Assembly (NCBI GenBank): GCA_012965455.1
Contig: DTSG01000563.1
Span: forward strand, 1-6,743
Source of the DNA: Planctomycetaceae bacterium
GTDB lineage: Bacteria; Planctomycetota; Planctomycetia; Pirellulales; Pirellulaceae
Direction of reading: 5' to 3'
Length of the DNA stretch: 6,743 nucleotides
Positions 5,244 to 6,743 of the stretch are shown here, piece by piece. Positions within the stretch are counted from its first letter, which is position 1; the number at the start of each line of letters is the position of its first letter. A program made the position numbers and the translations under genes. Under the pieces are notes generated by a model. It saw only the letters and a list, made by a program, of their open reading frames with translations, was not told the origin of the DNA and searched no databases.

Positions 5244-6500
5244 CAGTTGCCCATATGCCGTCGTATCCACATGCGTTGGCTCACCGGAAATCAGCTCGCT
5301 CACCAACTTCCCTGTCGCCGGTCCCATTGATAGTCCCAACATATTATGCCCAGCTGCAACCAACACATTGCGCAACCTTGGACTCGCATCAATAATCGGG
5401 ATACCGTTATACATCATCGGCCGCCAGCCAAACCACTCTTCTTCAATGATTTCACCAGAGGGCTGCCCTAAATACGGTTCCACTCCTTCACGCAGCAAGG
5501 ACAAACGACCTTGATTAATCGATGTATCATATCCTGAAAATTCCATCATCGATCCCAAGCGATAACCCGTATCCAGCGGCGTCATCGCGACTTTATGCTG
5601 CGGAAATAACATCGGAATCCGCGGTGAAGCCGCGGGACGTTGATAGGTCAGCGAATAACCTTTTCCGGGTTGAATCGGAATGTCTGTTCCGAGTTCTGCT
5701 TGCCACTTCGGAGTAACCGCTCCGAGCGCCATCACAAAATGGTCCGCTTCGATCTCACCCTCGGTGGTTTCAATCGCCATTGCTTTTAACCCCCGACTTC
5801 GAAACCGCAGCAATTCGCAATTCTCACGAATCTCCACACCCAACTCTTGCAACACTCGCTTCAACTCCGACATCAATTTATCTGGCCTCACATGGGCATC
5901 GTCCGCGTAATACCAAGCTCCAGCCACACTATCGAGTAAACTCGGTTCTAACTGCAGCAACGCATCGGACTCTAGGCACTCTCCCTTGATCGAAAACTCC
6001 TCCGCCAAAAAATCATTCGTCGCTGAGTGTCCCTCGAGTGCACGTTCATGTTGGAACACATACAACAAACCGTTCTGCTGCCACTCGCACTGCAACTCAT
6101 GCTCATCTAGCATCTCTTGGTACAACTGCATCGACGATTCGAGCAACTGCCATCGCGCTTGTGCCGCCTGTAACTGATGACGCCCATTGCAGCGCATGGC
6201 AAATTTAAAAAACCACAACCACAGCGTCGGACTCAATGTCGGTTTAATTCGAAACGGACTTCGCCGCTGCCACATCATCTTCAGTGTCCGTCGAATCGCT
6301 CCTGGACTGGCCAAGGGCATCAAGTCACTCGGGCAAATCAGACCACAGTTACCATGTGAACAACCACTGCCGATCGTGCTCTGGTCAATAACTGTCACTT
6401 GGTATCCGGCTCTACGCAGATAATATGCACACGAAACCCCGATGATTCCGCCTCCCACGACAGTGACATGCGACCCCGCCTTATTGTTTGCGACGGTCAT
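5223..6500 (-). CDS. DadA-type FAD-dependent D-amino-acid dehydrogenase, probably D-hydroxyproline dehydrogenase
   Basis: This 425-residue flavoprotein of the DAO superfamily would oxidise a D-amino acid, probably cis-4-hydroxy-D-proline, to the imine and pass electrons to the respiratory chain. The FAD dinucleotide-binding motif is VVGGGIIG (14-21), with the acidic end of the second strand at Asp39 in VTVID. GSGCSHGNCGLI (44-55) is the family's FAD-contact segment. PGKGYSLTY (278-286), FGWRPMMYNGIPII (357-370) and GHNMLGLSMGPATGKL (384-399) are typical of the DadA/hydroxyproline dehydrogenase group. Length is normal. No signal peptide is present, so it acts in the cytoplasm or peripherally on the inner membrane. 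ATG 6500 overlaps the TAA of the upstream epimerase by one base (TAATG), showing translational coupling and supporting a joint role. The final residues (AANER) are encoded by an intergenic repeat. Oxidation of D-proline or D-alanine cannot be excluded. Confidence 0.85.
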   Translation of the reverse strand: MTVANNKAGSHVTVVGGGIIGVSCAYYLRRAGYQVTVIDQSTIGSGCSHGNCGLICPSDLMPLASPGAIRRTLKMMWQRRSPFRIKPTLSPTLWLWFFKFAMRCNGRHQLQAAQARWQLLESSMQLYQEMLDEHELQCEWQQNGLLYVFQHERALEGHSATNDFLAEEFSIKGECLESDALLQLEPSLLDSVAGAWYYADDAHVRPDKLMSELKRVLQELGVEIRENCELLRFRSRGLKAMAIETTEGEIEADHFVMALGAVTPKWQAELGTDIPIQPGKGYSLTYQRPAASPRIPMLFPQHKVAMTPLDTGYRLGSMMEFSGYDTSINQGRLSLLREGVEPYLGQPSGEIIEEEWFGWRPMMYNGIPIIDASPRLRNVLVAAGHNMLGLSMGPATGKLVSELISGEPTHVDTTAYGQLGAANER

Positions 6501-6743
6501 TATACGATCCCTTCTCGAAACGGATCGTCATCTTGTAATATCATTTCACTATCAGCAGTAATATAAGCCGTCCCGCGAATCGACGGTATGCAAACCGGTT
6601 CGCCAGCAGTCACGTGTCCGTCCACAAACTCGCCACTCGCTTGAAACACGCTACCAACGATGCTTTCTTGCCGCCAAACTTCTCGCGGTGCAAGTTTTTT
6701 ATCGGCCAATAGGCAAGCGATCTTGGCACTTGCTCCCGTACCG
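6500..6743 (-). CDS. Proline racemase / 4-hydroxyproline 2-epimerase family protein, C-terminal part
   Basis: The last 80 residues are visible, and the gene continues beyond base 6743. The fragment starts with GTGASAKIACLLADKKL, which directly follows the second active-site residue of this family (Cys in racemases/epimerases, Thr in trans-3-hydroxyproline dehydratases). Only the last base (C) of that codon is in the window. Further family landmarks are WRQESIVGSVFQASGE, IPSIRGTAYITADSEMIL and the terminal DPFREGI. The enzyme would interconvert trans-4-hydroxy-L-proline and cis-4-hydroxy-D-proline in the cytoplasm without a cofactor. The D-isomer is the expected substrate of the DadA-type dehydrogenase encoded next, whose start overlaps this stop. 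The pairing favours 4-hydroxyproline epimerase over proline racemase. There is no visible terminator between the two. Confidence 0.85.
   Translation of the reverse strand, partial: GTGASAKIACLLADKKLAPREVWRQESIVGSVFQASGEFVDGHVTAGEPVCIPSIRGTAYITADSEMILQDDDPFREGIV
6508..6513 (-). promoter_or_regulatory. Ribosome binding site of the DadA-type gene, inside the epimerase gene
   Basis: On the minus strand AAGGGA precedes ATG 6500 by 7 bases and lies within the codons for the epimerase's final Arg-Glu-Gly-Ile. It supports the TAATG start as genuine. Confidence 0.5.

Overview
The window reads as a piece of a planctomycete chromosome. This is an inference from gene style: an HTTM membrane protein, a Sec-exported redoxin of the type common in that phylum, a GCGAATGAACGCG-type intergenic repeat, and sugar-acid and hydroxyproline catabolic genes typical of heterotrophs feeding on algal polymers and protein. 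No marker gene (rRNA, ribosomal protein) is present to prove it. Composition looks balanced in GC. Both ends cut through genes. No gene-free stretch exceeds 300 bases; the longest, 2540-2732, holds only a candidate promoter.

Region 1 (1-2324, + strand) is a probable catabolic operon for a 6-deoxy or L-hexose. It holds the 3' end of a tagaturonate-epimerase (UxaE)-like gene, an aldo/keto reductase resembling L-fucose/L-galactose dehydrogenases, and an amidohydrolase resembling L-fuconolactonase. The last two overlap by 11 bases. Together the reductase and lactonase would convert L-fucose or L-galactose to the aldonolactone and then the aldonate. The UxaE-like enzyme would act on a related keto sugar acid.

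Region 2 (2325-2732) is intergenic. A hairpin just past the operon is followed by a small repeat-rich patch with nested GTCTC/GAGAC symmetry around a REP-like core. Next comes a complete tRNA-Leu(UAA) gene on the minus strand, then about 190 bases with a candidate promoter for the next gene.

Region 3 (2733-4523, + strand) is one large gene. It joins an HTTM (vitamin K-dependent carboxylase-like) membrane domain to four exact 24-residue MORN-type repeats. Its stop codon lies in an intergenic repeat.

Region 4 (4567-6743, - strand) has three co-directional genes, listed in transcription order: the 3' end of a proline racemase/4-hydroxyproline epimerase gene, a DadA-type FAD-dependent D-amino-acid (probably D-hydroxyproline) dehydrogenase starting in a 1-base TAATG overlap with it, and a secreted thioredoxin-like redoxin. 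The first two form a recognisable hydroxyproline pair. The redoxin sits between two inverted copies of the GCGAATGAACGCG repeat. The repeats supply the final codons of the HTTM gene and of the dehydrogenase.

The most unusual items are the HTTM-MORN fusion with a retained carboxylase-type lysine motif, the repeats used as gene ends, and the compact symmetric element beside the tRNA. No wholly new system is demonstrated by this sequence.
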